Source: Datisca glomerata (lineage: Eukaryota > Streptophyta > Magnoliopsida > Cucurbitales > Datiscaceae). From it: DNA of 64,000 bases. This document shows, piece after piece, positions 23,871 through 34,880 of the stretch (positions are counted from its first letter, which is position 1; each line of letters starts with the position of its first letter). Made by a program: the position numbers and the translations under genes. Where the stretch lies: positions 251,427 to 315,426 of the forward strand of contig QANY01011952.1 of NCBI GenBank assembly GCA_003255025.1. The letters are read 5' to 3'. The notes beneath the pieces are model-generated. The model had not been told where the DNA came from. It saw only the letters and a list, made by a program, of their open reading frames with translations, and did not search any database.

Positions 23871-23896
23871 AGTACTATAAATCAATAAAAAATATA

Positions 23897-24398
23897 GGAA
23901 ATATTACAATTTAGTCTCTCGAACTATCAAGTTACTGTCATTTATAACCCTGCACTATTTTTTACTTCATTTATGACTTTCAACTTTTCATTTGCTGTCA
24001 AATCTAACTTTCCATCCATTGGCAGTTAAGTTTTCGTTAGTTTAAGTTAGAACGTCGTAGTTTTGAAATATCAAAATTATAAAATCGCCCCCTTTAAAAC
24101 TACGTCGTTTTGCTTCTTTTGTTTGTTTTTGTTTCAAACCCCATTTTTTCCCAAACCCTTTTTACTTTGACCATTTTCGTTTTAAAGCAACCATTCTTCG
24201 TGTTCTTTGTGGGAGAAGGAGACTGAGCTACTGTTTTACGAACAAGGAGCAGCTCAAGTGTGGGTCAAAGAAGAGGGAGCTCGAAGCGTGGGTGAAGAAG
24301 ATAGGTACTATTTTTCTTCGTTTTGGCCTTCTGTAGCTCAAATGTGTACTAATTTTCTTGAGTCATTTTGTACTGATTTATGGGTTTTGATCTTCTGT
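23897..24398 (+). repeat. MULE left terminal inverted repeat
   Basis: About 500 bases inverted with respect to 34388-34880. The matches are spread along the whole length with scattered substitutions and small indels. The open frame 24207-24410 lies within the TIR and is not considered a gene. Confidence 0.85.
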
Positions 24399-24969
24399 AG
24401 CTCGAATTAGTTTTCATCTGCCAAAGAAGTTTTGATCTGCCAAAGTATTTCTTGGCTTTTGAACTCTCAAAGAACCATCAACGTTTCGATTTCTTGGTTT
24501 TTGATCTGCCAAAGAATTTATTTTGTAATGGTGTCTTCCACTCATTGGGTTTTGATCTGTAATGGTGTCTTCTATTTCGCAGCTTCAAAGAATTTCTTGG
24601 GTTTTTGGCATGTAGTAGTAAAGTGAATTTATTTTGTTTCATTATTGTCATGTAATATATCCTGATTTTATCCTAAGTCATTGAATTAAAAATATGTTTG
24701 CACGTGTCAAAACATTATTTTATCTTGATTTTGTTTGGATAGCTTATGAAATGGATGACTCATTTACCATTAATTTGTTCTAATTTCTGATTCTGATAAG
24801 TTTTCCATACTTGAGTTGCATGACATATGTAAGGAATTAAGATTGATTGATTGTATATGCTTTTATATCATGGACCAGCAAACTGGATTAGTTGAGTTAA
24901 AAACAGATGGTGACGTTTTAAATATGTTGGATCTTTTTGTTGAAAACTAAAAGTAATTGTATAGACATA
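24399..24969. other. MULE internal DNA left of the CACTA insertion
   Basis: T-rich sequence with a repeated 'ttttgatctgccaaag' motif (about 24429, 24496) and no recognisable protein. It lies upstream of the transposase and probably represents its leader or promoter region. Confidence 0.5.
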
Positions 24970-26258
24970 CACTACTGTAATTTTGGCCTTAGATGATGGT
25001 GAAAAACCGTCATTATACCCTATAATGACGGTTGACCGCCTATCATCTATCGGACTGTCATCTTTATTATTTTTCAACAAAAACTGTCATAACAAGGTGC
25101 CGCAAAAACTAATTAGATGATAGCGAATCCCTCTCATCATAGGTGCCTCTAAAAGCACTTAGATGATGGAGAATTCCCGTCATCTAATGTCCAAATTATT
25201 TAAAAAAAATTATCATGGAAAGGAAAAAAATGATTTTCCATGATAATGTTTTTCGTTTAATTACCTTCTCACGACAAATTTTTTATATACATTAATGTCA
25301 AAATAACTTTTAAATAACATATATAACAAGCATTTTTTATAACATGTTACAAAATATTTGAGAAAATAACATATGATAGACACCTAGCAATTATAGAAAT
25401 CAGTATAAAAGTTTAAATGTTCACAAAATTTAGTTTAGTGCTCAACTTAAATGAAAATTGAAAAATTAAAGAGGAAAATGAATACCTGTATAAAAGTTCA
25501 AATGCCTTAACATCCTTGCATTCATCAATATCTAGACAAGAGTGATGGCAAGAACATGAATAATGTCAGCCGAGTTCTATTTTACCAGTCATTTCAGAAA
25601 ATATGCAAAGCTCAACCAATAAATCTGGTCACGTTGTGCATTTGACTTGAGAATAAAGAATCACTTTGAAGTAATCAAGTCTAGCATAAATTTCTCATGT
25701 GACTCAGATATATCAAACCCATTTACATTAAATAAAAATGCACAAGCATATTTTGTATCCAAAACCATGTCCTTGATATACTAATGAACCTTGCTCAGGA
25801 AGAGTTTCCTAGCTTGAAGGAAACTCACGTACAAGGCAGGAAAAGGAAAATAATTCATTAATTCCACATGTAGTATGGAATAACACATTTCTATCTATCA
25901 ACATGATAATAAACTTAGTCACCTATATTAACTCCCCTCCCTAGGAAAAGGCATTGAAGCTATAGAGGCAACCACCCCAGCCCCAAATAAAGCCAAACAA
26001 AATCTTTTTAATGAAGGATCACCTCTGATGTTTTTAAGGTTAGGTGAAATATATTGACTGGAATATTATCATCCTAGTGCTTTGACAGATGAAGAACTAC
26101 TTTTGCAGAAGCAAGTCTCAGATGAGCCTTATCAACTAAACTTTAAGACGAAAAAAGTTCAATCAAAATTTGTAAGTCTCATAAAAACCAGAGACCAATA
26201 AAAAGGATACGCCAAATAATCAACAGAATAATGATAAGAAAAATGTTATAGAACTCAC
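24970..26258. other. CACTA 1 left subterminal region and unassigned filler
   Basis: Subterminal repeats occupy the first 250 bases or so. The remainder to 26258 is AT-rich and may include further exon or intron sequence of the captured gene, but I could not match it to a protein. Confidence 0.5.
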
Positions 26259-28290
26259 AACTCAATTAAAGAAGTCAAACTAGAAAGTGATGCTAGAATA
26301 GGACGATGGAAAGAGTTTCCCTGACATCTCCTGATAAAAACAACATGATGAGATTGTCACTTTCTCCACTAGCCATTAGTAAGCCGTACATAAACTAAAT
26401 AAGTTTTTGTAAAATTCATGAAGCGATAAAACCTTGAGCCTGATATTCAAAGTATACATCAACAAAATAAAAAGAAAATATATGCCACAGTATTGTCTTA
26501 CAAGACTGTAAAATTTCACAAATTCCCAATGAAGTTAGGTATTCTGGCTGTGAATTCGTTGTCTGATGCCCATATGTGAACATCAGAATCATTAGATTCA
26601 ATTATGTAAATCCATATGTGATTCACATTATCATTTCCAGACATTTTAGAATATGGAAAAGAGAAGGCAGAAGCTCCCTTACAATTGCTTTAGGTTTACT
26701 AAATCAGAAAATGTTGGAGGGTTCTCACCACTTAATCCAGAACTATCCATGTACCTATTAAGTTTAAACAATTAACATATTACTATATTTATTAAGAATT
26801 TACACATTTAATAGAATATAGAAAGCGAAAATTGGACAAGAACTTACAGTTGATCTAATTTTAATAGATTCCCAAGTTCTTGTGGTAGGGAACCAGAGAA
26901 ATTATTGGACCCAATACCCCTGGAAAATTAAGAACAAAATCCCAGTATGAGAAACATTCCAAGGACAAAAGTGTTGATGAATTAAGCTACATTTTAAAAT
27001 TATAATACTCAGACCAAGGATATAATTGACTCGACCAACGACTCTCTAACAGAATAAGTTTGAAAGTGAGATATTGGAGCAAAATATGATCCCACAAACA
27101 TACAAACGCATGGTGATTCTCTTCATTTTTCAAAAAAGATATTCTTATAAATATATTTTCTATGGTACAATGGGAAAATGTAACTAATCCCCAAGGAATA
27201 CAACACTAACACAATATATTGTTAAATAAACATCTAAACCAGGGGGAGGAGAGAAAAAAGTACATATATTGGTCCCCGAAGAAATAACTAAATTAGCTAA
27301 AAAAAACCGCACAGAATTTGCCCTCACGTAAAGTATGAGAGATGGAACAACCCCAACTACGCTGAATAAGATCTCTATAGTCAATAATAAGCACAACAAG
27401 ACGGTGAATATCAACAATTGCAGACTTCATAAGATTTATCGCCACTTCAGAATCAGTTCAAGAATAACTTGATTGATACTTCCCACCAGTAGTATGACCC
27501 ATTAAAAGTTAAATATGTGAAAGACTTACTGACACTGTTACTCCAAAACAATAAAATGAAAAAGCCTTAAAGCCCAATGAAGGGCAAAGAAAACTTGTCA
27601 AATATATGTAAAAAGCAATTAATATTTACATCAAGCTGCCAGCAGTACAGATTGAAGAATGAAGAGAACTTACAATACTAGTAATTCGAAAAGATCTCCA
27701 AGTTCTCTCGGAAATGGCCCTGATAATGCATTAATGCCAAGGTTCTTAATATTCAAAATATGTTTCGAGCAATTAGAAAAGGAAAACAAGTTTCAAAACA
27801 TCAAGACACCAAAAGTGCATAGAACTTCAAATAAAAATCTTTAAGATTGGCTTACAAGTATTGCATGCGTATCAGATTCCCCACAGATGCAGATAGAGGC
27901 CCTATCAAGTAATTTTGGCCTAAATCTCTGTAAGAAATAAAATGTTCATGTAAGATTCAACTTTCAAGTATTTAGAATTAAGTAGAAATCAATAAACAAG
28001 CCCCCAAAAGTAATCATATACAAAGAAGAAGAAAATATAAATTGAAGAGGAATGTCAAATTCCATAACTCATTCGGGAAACACCAACGGCGTTAAGTGCA
28101 TAAACCCTTATGCGAGAAAAATCACAATAACAATAGTAGAGTTAATATTAGAAACAATTCAAAACAGTGATTAGAATACTTGCTAAACCTTTAGAGAGAG
28201 AGAGAGCGCTAGAGAGAGATAAAATTGGGTAATGTGGCAAGTAGCCCCATTATTGTAAGAGCAATCGCATTTGATAAAGGGGTTAAAATT
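26259..28290 (-). pseudogene. Captured exons of an LRR receptor-like kinase (subfamily VIII-2 like)
   Basis: Eight minus-strand exon blocks occur in the order of the extracellular part of LRR-VIII-2 kinases: NPFIKCDCSYNNGATCHIT (28290-28225), RVYALNAVGV (about 28115-28050), DLGQNYLIGPLSASVGNL (27927-27856), LGINALSGPFPRELGDL (27744-27674), IGSNNFSGSLPQELGNL (26919-26848), MDSSGLSGENPPTFSDL (26754-26683), WASDNEFTARIPNFIGNL (26573-26502) and NSFHRPILASLSSLTSL (26326-26259). Three of these exons measure exactly 72 bases, one leucine-rich repeat each, with AG acceptors and GTAAG donors kept. There is at least one stop and one lost acceptor, and no kinase domain was found. This is intron-bearing genomic DNA captured by the transposon, not a retrocopy. 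Confidence 0.8.
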
Positions 28291-30549
28291 GTTGAAGCTG
28301 GAATCGTCGATTGCCTTTCGACCAAATATTCTTGCTGACTTGTAGATGTTGAAAAACAAGACAATGGATAAATTAACAGCAAGTTACCTACAAGCCTAGG
28401 AGTTAGGACAAGATACAAAGATAATCCATTTAAAACTTTATATGCGAATGTGGAAACTAAAGCAAATGTGTGCTTTTACCACTAACATATTCATGCAAGA
28501 TATGCCTATAATATGAGCATCAGAAGTGACATGCATTATCACTCAGATCATAACATTAGGAATAAAAATTAAAAACTCAAAGTTCATCTATCTGGTTAAG
28601 AACTTAAGGAACAAGTAAAAGAGAAGGCATTGAGTTATCAGTACTCCAAAAACAGTACCAATATATTTGTGATAAAGTTCTTAACGCAGATACAATGTTA
28701 TCCCTTTAAGCAAAATTTACCGCATGTATGGAACAATATTTTGAACTAATAAGTAAGTTCATGGGAAAAGGATTGCCTGAAAGTAGAAGAAAGATGACAT
28801 AAGTGCACCCAACCACAGGAACAAAGACACGCACAATGAATAAATAGATGATAGAATGAGCATTATTCCATCTAAGATGGTCCAAAGCTGACTTGGGAGA
28901 ATGACCTTTGAAAATCAACATACTCTACCCTTCAACTTCAATATGGTCATCCGGGTCCACTACCCTAAAAGTAATAGAAAGAAAGACAAGCTAAATCAAA
29001 TTTAACTATTGAGGGTTGTCTTTAAGAATTAGTAAAAGATTCATGTTTTAGCTTCTTCAGCAAATATTTTACCTTAAAAATTTAGTAAAAAACTAGCAGC
29101 ATAGAGTGCAAATGGTTAGTACCATAAGAGTCTAGGTAGCAAAGAGTACATCACTTTAAAATAACATGTTAACTGATTCTTGAAGATGTGTTGAGATGAT
29201 CAAGAACCTATTATAATAAACCATCATATTCCAAACTTTAATACTTTCATTAACACTAGTTCATCATCCCCCCGGTCTGAATCTAAGGTGCATCACCCAT
29301 TTTTCGTTGATAACTTGTCATATATAGTTATTGTAGAATCCAACTTGATGGGAGAAAGTTCTTCAGGGTGATGAGGTAAACCGTAGTTTATTCCTTCTGA
29401 TGTTCTTGTAGCAAATGATGATTTAAAACCCACATAAAGGGTGTGGGGGATAATATATATATTTTTCAAGTAAATTAATAGGCAAGCGTACGTGGTCCCA
29501 ACCAAGTCATTCCTGTTGCAAACAATGAACCAAAAAGTTGACCAAGCATTACACGAGCACCAATGAACCCAAACTATCTTGAACCTGACTGAAACCTGGC
29601 CAAGTTAAATATGAAACATCATTATCCATGACGTCAATCACTCTAGCCCATGTTGATGAAATTGTAATTAAATTAAGCAGAGCAACCTACAAAATGAAAT
29701 GCTTACTTTGACAGCATCAAATTGGAGACCCAACACCATAAACCAATAGAACATAGACCTGAAGAATCGGTAATATTATTCCATACCCAAATAAATAATC
29801 CGACTCTGACTGACACGTAAAACCACCCATTTTGATCCAAAGCCACATAAACGGGACATAAAACCACCCATTTTGATCCTAAGCCACAACTACATGCCGC
29901 ACACGTTCTCCCAGCTAGAGCAAGTATGCGCACATAAATGAGTACAAAGAATGAAACTCTAACCTCAGGTTGTCTTGTCAGAGGAAGAAAACCTTCACTA
30001 TCAAAGAAGAAATGACAGAAATGGAGGGAGAAGACGCGCAGAGGGAGAAAACCCTTGCTCGACTCATAGTGGAAGCTCACCGTGGAAGACACTGTAAAAC
30101 CTTACCGCCGAAACTCACCAAGAAGCTCGCCTGGTAGCCGTCGTGAAGCTCGGTTGGAGCGCGGTCGGGGAGAGGAAGAGTCGATCGCCACTGCCCTGTC
30201 CAAAGAAAAATAAAACACAATAAAATTATAATTATGGTTAGATTGGTTATAGTATGACATTTTCGTAAATAAAATGAACTTTGAGGTAATAGTCAATTTT
30301 TTTACACCATAAAACAATGACAACCCAAAAGTTCATCTGATTTTAGAGAGCTGTCATAATAAGAAGTTATATTGACAACCTAAAAATTAGCTGTCATAGT
30401 AGAGAATACATTGATGACACCTAATTTTTGAGCTGTCATCTCATATGAATTACCCATCCTACTCTACACTATTTTCCTTTGACAGATTTTAGAGAGCTGT
30501 CATTGTATCAAAGATGTGGCTATTATCTAAAGCCAAAATTGTAGTAGTG
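28291..30549. other. CACTA 1 right part, unassigned
   Basis: About 2.2 kb without recognised protein. It contains a local direct duplication of about 47 bases (about 29820-29900, shared 'aaaaccacccattttgatcc') and a GC-richer stretch at 30060-30190 that looks like a leader or first exon of the captured gene (minus). Subterminal repeats follow from about 30300. Confidence 0.5.
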
Positions 30550-30569
30550 ATATTTGTTGGGCATAGTAT

Positions 30570-32880
30570 GGATAATGATATAGATGATGATGAATTTTAG
30601 GGCATAGGAGATGATGATATAGATGATGATGAGTCTGAGGGTGTAGGAGATGATGATCATATAGTTCTTGAGCTCTTTGAATCCAACGATGAATATAGAA
30701 CATTTCTTGGTTTTCCTATGGTCCATATAGAAGTAGGGAATGTAGATGAAGCATTGTTGGAACAGTTACATACTCCGGTTAATTCTGATGACGAGAGTCC
30801 ATATAGATATCCATATTTTAAGTCTGACACAAATATGGACAACCCGAAACTTATGTTGGGTCAAACTTTCTCTAACCACAAAGAGTTCAAGGAGACAATT
30901 ATGTCATACAAGATCAAATGGGGTTATGACATAAGGGTCGTGAAGAATGAACTACAAGAGTGAGGTGTAATGTGTAGAAGGATCTGACTAGTATATATAT
31001 GCTTCATTGATGCAAGTCTGGTGTACCTTGCAAGTCAAATTCTTTCGTAATGAGCATACCTACACAAGATCTTTTGGTAGCAGACAAGTTACAGCCAGAT
31101 GGGTTGTGAAAAAATACTTGAAAAAATTTAGAAATGATCCAATGATGAATTTAATGAATGTGCAGCAAGGAATAAGGGAAGACTTTCAAGTTGAATAAGA
31201 CTTACTAACTTAGATATTGAAGGAACAACAAAAGAACAATGCAGTAGGGTAAGACCTTATTGTGAAGAGTTAATGAGATGTAACCCTCGTAGTACTTGTC
31301 GGTTTTATGTCTATAATCCTCAACCTATTTTCAAGCGTTTATGTTTGTTTAGATGCTTGCAAGAAAGGATTTTTGTCAGGTTGTAGGCCCATGATTTGTT
31401 TAGATGCATGTCATCTAAAGGGTTATGTGCACGGACAACTCCTAGCAGTTGTGGGCGTTGATGGAAATGATGGTATGTATCCAATTGCATATACTGTTGC
31501 TAAAGGTGAAACTCGAGAAAGTTGGACTTGGTTTATTGAGAATTTACTACATGACATTGGAGATGCGAGGCAACATCGATGGAACTTCAAGACCAACAAA
31601 AGGTTAGTGATGTTCTTACTTGTATATGAATTTAGCAACTGCATTACTTAATATAATTTATTCTTTTTTGCTTGGTATAGGGGCTTGTGCCAACTTTAAA
31701 GGATGTGGTATCTGAAACTCATCAAGGCTTTTGTTTGAGGTATTTGTATGGGGACATTAAGAAAGACCACAAGGGGAAGATACTTAAAGAATTAATGGAG
31801 GTAGCGACTTATGCTAGTACCAAGTCAAGTTTTGATAGATGCATGACATAGATGCTTAAGGTAAGTAAGGCTGCACATGATCACCTCGAACAAATACCTG
31901 CGGTGCATTGGTCAAAACATGCATTAGCGCGTTTCCTAAGTGTGATATATTATTGAACAATCTTTCTGAATGCTTCAATTTGAAGATAGTTGATGCAAGA
32001 CCTAAGCCTTTGCTTAAAATGATGAAAATGGTTAGGACATACTTGATGACACTGATCCATAAGAATCATGATGAAATGATCAGTTATCCTGGGCTCATAT
32101 GTCCACAGATTTAAGATAAGTTAGAAAAAAGTAAGGAAGCTAGTAGAATGTATAGACCTACATGGTCTGGTGGGTCCAAGTTTGAGGTTAATTACGGTGG
32201 AGAGAAATGTGTAGTGGACTTAGATCAACACTATTGTAGTTGTTACATGTGGGACGTTACAGGGATTCCATGTAAGCATGTTGTGTCAGCAATTACATTC
32301 AAGAAAGATAAAGCCGAAGCATATGTGAATAAGTACTTTTGGAAGGACACATTTATAAAGACATACTCACACCTTATACATCCCACAAATGGTCCCGATC
32401 TATGGCCAGTGTCAACTAGCACAGAAGTACTTCCACCACTGATTATAACGCAACCATGTAGATCCAAGAAGCAAAACAGGAGGAGACATCCCGATGAGGT
32501 TCCTAACAACCCTTGCTTGCTAAAAAGAAATGTAGTGCTCAAGTGTAACGAATGTAAAATGTTGGTCATAATACAAGAATGTGTAGGGGACCTACAAAGG
32601 CTAAAGCAAAAGGCAATGGGAAAAGCAAAACGTTAATTATTCTCCATAAATGCTTTCAATTATCGTATATATAAATTAATTTATAATTATTGTTAATGTT
32701 ACAAGGTTCTACAAGTGTTTGTCGAAAATAGAATTATATGTTATTAGGGTACCAAACGATGGAACGAATAAAATGTCAAAGAAAATGTTGGGGACATCTA
32801 CTCAACAAAGCTCATCGGTGCCATCAACTCAAGGTAGTTCGGCTAGTGGTGGGACTATTATCACTGTGAAGCGGTTCAAG
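30570..32880 (+). pseudogene. MuDR-type MULE transposase, broken
   Basis: An acidic N-terminus (repeated DDDIDDDE) leads to MLGQTFSNHKEFKETIMSY, the start of the MuDR DNA-binding domain, and WVVKKYLKKFRNDPMM. The DDE transposase region follows at 31307-31602: CLDACHLKGYVHGQLLAVVG holds the first Asp (LDA), and YPIAYTVAKGETRESWTWFI. An intron 31603-31680 (GTTAGTG...GGTATAG) joins to GLVPTLKDVVSETHQGFCLR. The frame 32148-32636 holds a SWIM zinc finger, CSCYMWDVTGIPCKHVV. A Ser/Gln-rich tail lies at about 32749-32880. Stops and frame changes near 30961, 31195, 31850 and 31950 inactivate it. The enzyme would cut and insert the element at its TIRs. Confidence 0.85.
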
Positions 32881-33234
32881 TAGTTTAGATAATGTCATTT
32901 TTTGTAACGAAGAAAGTGTGCTAACGATGAAAGTGTGCTCTCTCATGTTAATGTAATGATGTATATGGCTTTGACATGTTGGTTGTAGAGTAGTATGATA
33001 ATTGGCATACAATTTAATGTCTTTACAAACTAGTCATCTTTTGTTCCACACAGCTTTGTTATAAGAATGTTTCAGATGATAATCTATCTTCATTTTTAAA
33101 GCCAAGCCTTTCTGTGTTCTGTGTATATTTCGTATTGGCAGGCTTATATGTTGACATACAATTTCGCTATCTCATTCTCTGGTATTCTTAAAGATGACTA
33201 GTCAATTTAAATAAGAAGAATTGATATTGTAAAG
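32881..33234. other. Convergent intergenic region inside the MULE
   Basis: About 350 bases of T-rich DNA between the 3' ends of the transposase and the GRF gene. No gene seen. Confidence 0.5.
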
Positions 33235-33770
33235 TTACATGGGTAATGAATATAGCATTCTACTATCAACATTATGTAATTGTAAAATTATAAAGAAGAT
33301 TATGAGAAAATCACCCAAAATGGACCAAAGTCGAATTTCTTTTGCATGAATTGTTTCTTCCGTCTCATTGATACGTTTTTTACTCAACTTATTCAACTCT
33401 CGTAATTTCAAAATAAGTTGATTTTTCTCAACATTTCTCTTCACAAGTTCATCCACCATTTGACATTTTTCTTCAATTGATTTCTTCAACTCCTCATTCA
33501 ATTTTTCTACCTTGTTTACTTTTCGTAGAAGGCCTGGTATGACTTGAGTTGATCAAACACACATGGGCGAATCGTCCAAATCAAAATAATCACAACCGTT
33601 TCCTTCCTGCAATATGGAAACCAATCAAACAAATGTATAATTTGCATCCCGTAGCTTAAAAAATTCATTTAGACAACACACTTCATCATAGTGTTTACAT
33701 CCCCCAAATCTTCTTCCAGTATTGGCATTTGTCCATGATGTTTTCAATACAATATTGTTGTTAGGCTAAC
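33235..33770 (-). pseudogene. GRF-type zinc finger, coiled-coil, membrane-tail protein, carried by the MULE
   Basis: The minus strand reads LKTSWTNANTGRRFGGCKHY, then a 75 base intron (33681-33607, GTGTGT...TTGCAG) joins in phase to EGNGCDYFDLDDSPMC and QVIPGLLRKVNKVEKL. T-S-x-T-x-x-N-x-GRRF-x-x-C...GC-x-x-F-x-W/L-x-D is the GRF zinc-finger pattern; 'VIPGLLRKIN' follows it in the plant At4g04775-like group. A Glu/Lys-rich coiled coil of about 60 residues and a hydrophobic segment (ILGDFLIIFFIILQL) end the protein. The first Cys pair is not recognisable and an in-frame stop follows MCV, so this copy is dead. It is convergent with the transposase. The role of GRF fingers is generally nucleic-acid binding; its role here is unknown. 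Confidence 0.7.
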
Positions 33771-33856
33771 AAAGCCTATTCGGTATATTTCGATGGAGGC
33801 TATTAGACAAGCCACAAATGTTATTGGACAAGTAACTGGATGACATCTACGTAAAT

Positions 33857-34008
33857 GATTAACATGATCAAATTTAGAAAATCACATATTTGAGGCAATA
33901 CAAATTCAGTAAGTAATTAAATCGATAAACTCGATTAACATGATCAAATTTGGAAAATCACATATTTGAGGCAATACAAATTCAGTAAGTAATTAAATCG
34001 ATAAACTC
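33857..34008. repeat. 76 bp tandem duplication
   Basis: Two nearly identical 76 base copies (33857-33932 and 33933-34008), differing at very few sites. Partial echoes ('cgataaactcaagaaat', 'ctgattcagtaa') extend to about 34130. Confidence 0.9.
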
Positions 34009-34387
34009 AAGAAATGATTAACATGATCAGGACATATTCGATAAACTCAAGAAATTTCAATACTGATTCAGTAAATAATTAAATTAGACCTTATACAATA
34101 AACTCAAGAAATTTTATTACTGATTCAGATCCGGGAATGGGGGGCAAAAATACCTTGCTAAGATCAATACAGATTCAAAGAAAATCGAAGTAATTCATGA
34201 AATCCAAACTGATGGTTGTTGCGAATGGTACCATAAAGAAGAAACAGTACCACGGAGAAGAAATAGTAGTTGTACTGATCTTAGCAAATAACGAGTGCTA
34301 CCATGAAGAATGTCAAATAACGAGTACAGAAGGCCAAAACGAAGAAGAACCAACAAAACTCATAAATTAGAATAGATTTGTGCTACT

Positions 34388-34880
34388 GGATGAAGATCAA
34401 AACCCATAAATCATTACAGAACGACTCAAGAAAATCAGTAGAGATTTGAGCTACAGAAGGCCAAAACGAAGAAAAAAACAGTACATGTCTTCTTCACCCA
34501 AGCTTCGAGCTCACTCTCCTTCGACCCACGCTTGAGCTCCTCCTTCTTCGTAAAACAGTAGCTCAGTCTTCTTCTCCCCACGAAGAACACGAAGAATGGC
34601 TGCTTTGAGACGAAAATGGTAAAAGTAAAAAGGGTTTGTGTAAAATGGAGTTTGAAAAAAAAAAGCAAAACGACGTTGTTTTGAAGGGGGCGATTTTATA
34701 ATTTTAATATTTCAAAATTACGTCGTTTTAACTTAAACTAACGAAAACTTAATTGCCAATGGATGGAATATTAGATTTGATGGTAAATGAAAAGTTGAAG
34801 TTTATAAATGAAGCAAAAAATAGTTCACGATTATAAATGACGGTAACTTGATAGTTCGATGGACTAAATTGTAATTTTCC
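34388..34880 (-). repeat. MULE right terminal inverted repeat
   Basis: Inverse of 23897-24398. The minus-strand frame at 34435-34668 is inside it and is not considered a gene. Confidence 0.85.

Larger units (their letters stand above)
24970..30549 (-). mobile_element. CACTA (En/Spm) element 1, 5580 bp, TSD ATA, carrying captured gene exons
   Basis: Starts CACTACTGTAATTTTGGCCT and ends with the inverse of CACTACTACAATTTTGGCTT. It is flanked by identical 3 bp ATA at 24967-24969 and 30550-30552. Subterminal repeats are visible: 'aatgacggttgaccgcc' and related tgtcat/atgacg motifs near the left end, and 'gagctgtcat' several times at 30340-30510. No transposase (TnpA/TnpD) was recognised, so it is non-autonomous. 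Coding-like sequence on the minus strand comes from a receptor kinase gene (26259-28290). Confidence 0.9.
23897..34880 (+). mobile_element. Mutator-like element with about 500 bp terminal inverted repeats, interrupted by a CACTA element
   Basis: 23897-24398 and 34880-34388 are inverted copies of each other. They share the GGAAA(A)TTACAATTTAGTC terminus, an ACGTCGTTTTGCTT block, a CATTCTTCGTGTTCTT block and a TGGGTGAAGAAGA block. Between them lie a MuDR-type transposase pseudogene (plus) and a GRF zinc-finger gene (minus). Subtracting the CACTA insert leaves about 5.4 kb, a normal autonomous MULE size. A clear 9 bp target duplication could not be recognised in the A/T-rich flanks. Confidence 0.85.

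Noticed and set aside
24207..24410. 67-residue plus frame and its partner at 34435-34668
   Set aside because: Both lie in the MULE terminal inverted repeats and are opposite readings of the same sequence; more likely transposase leader sequence than a gene.
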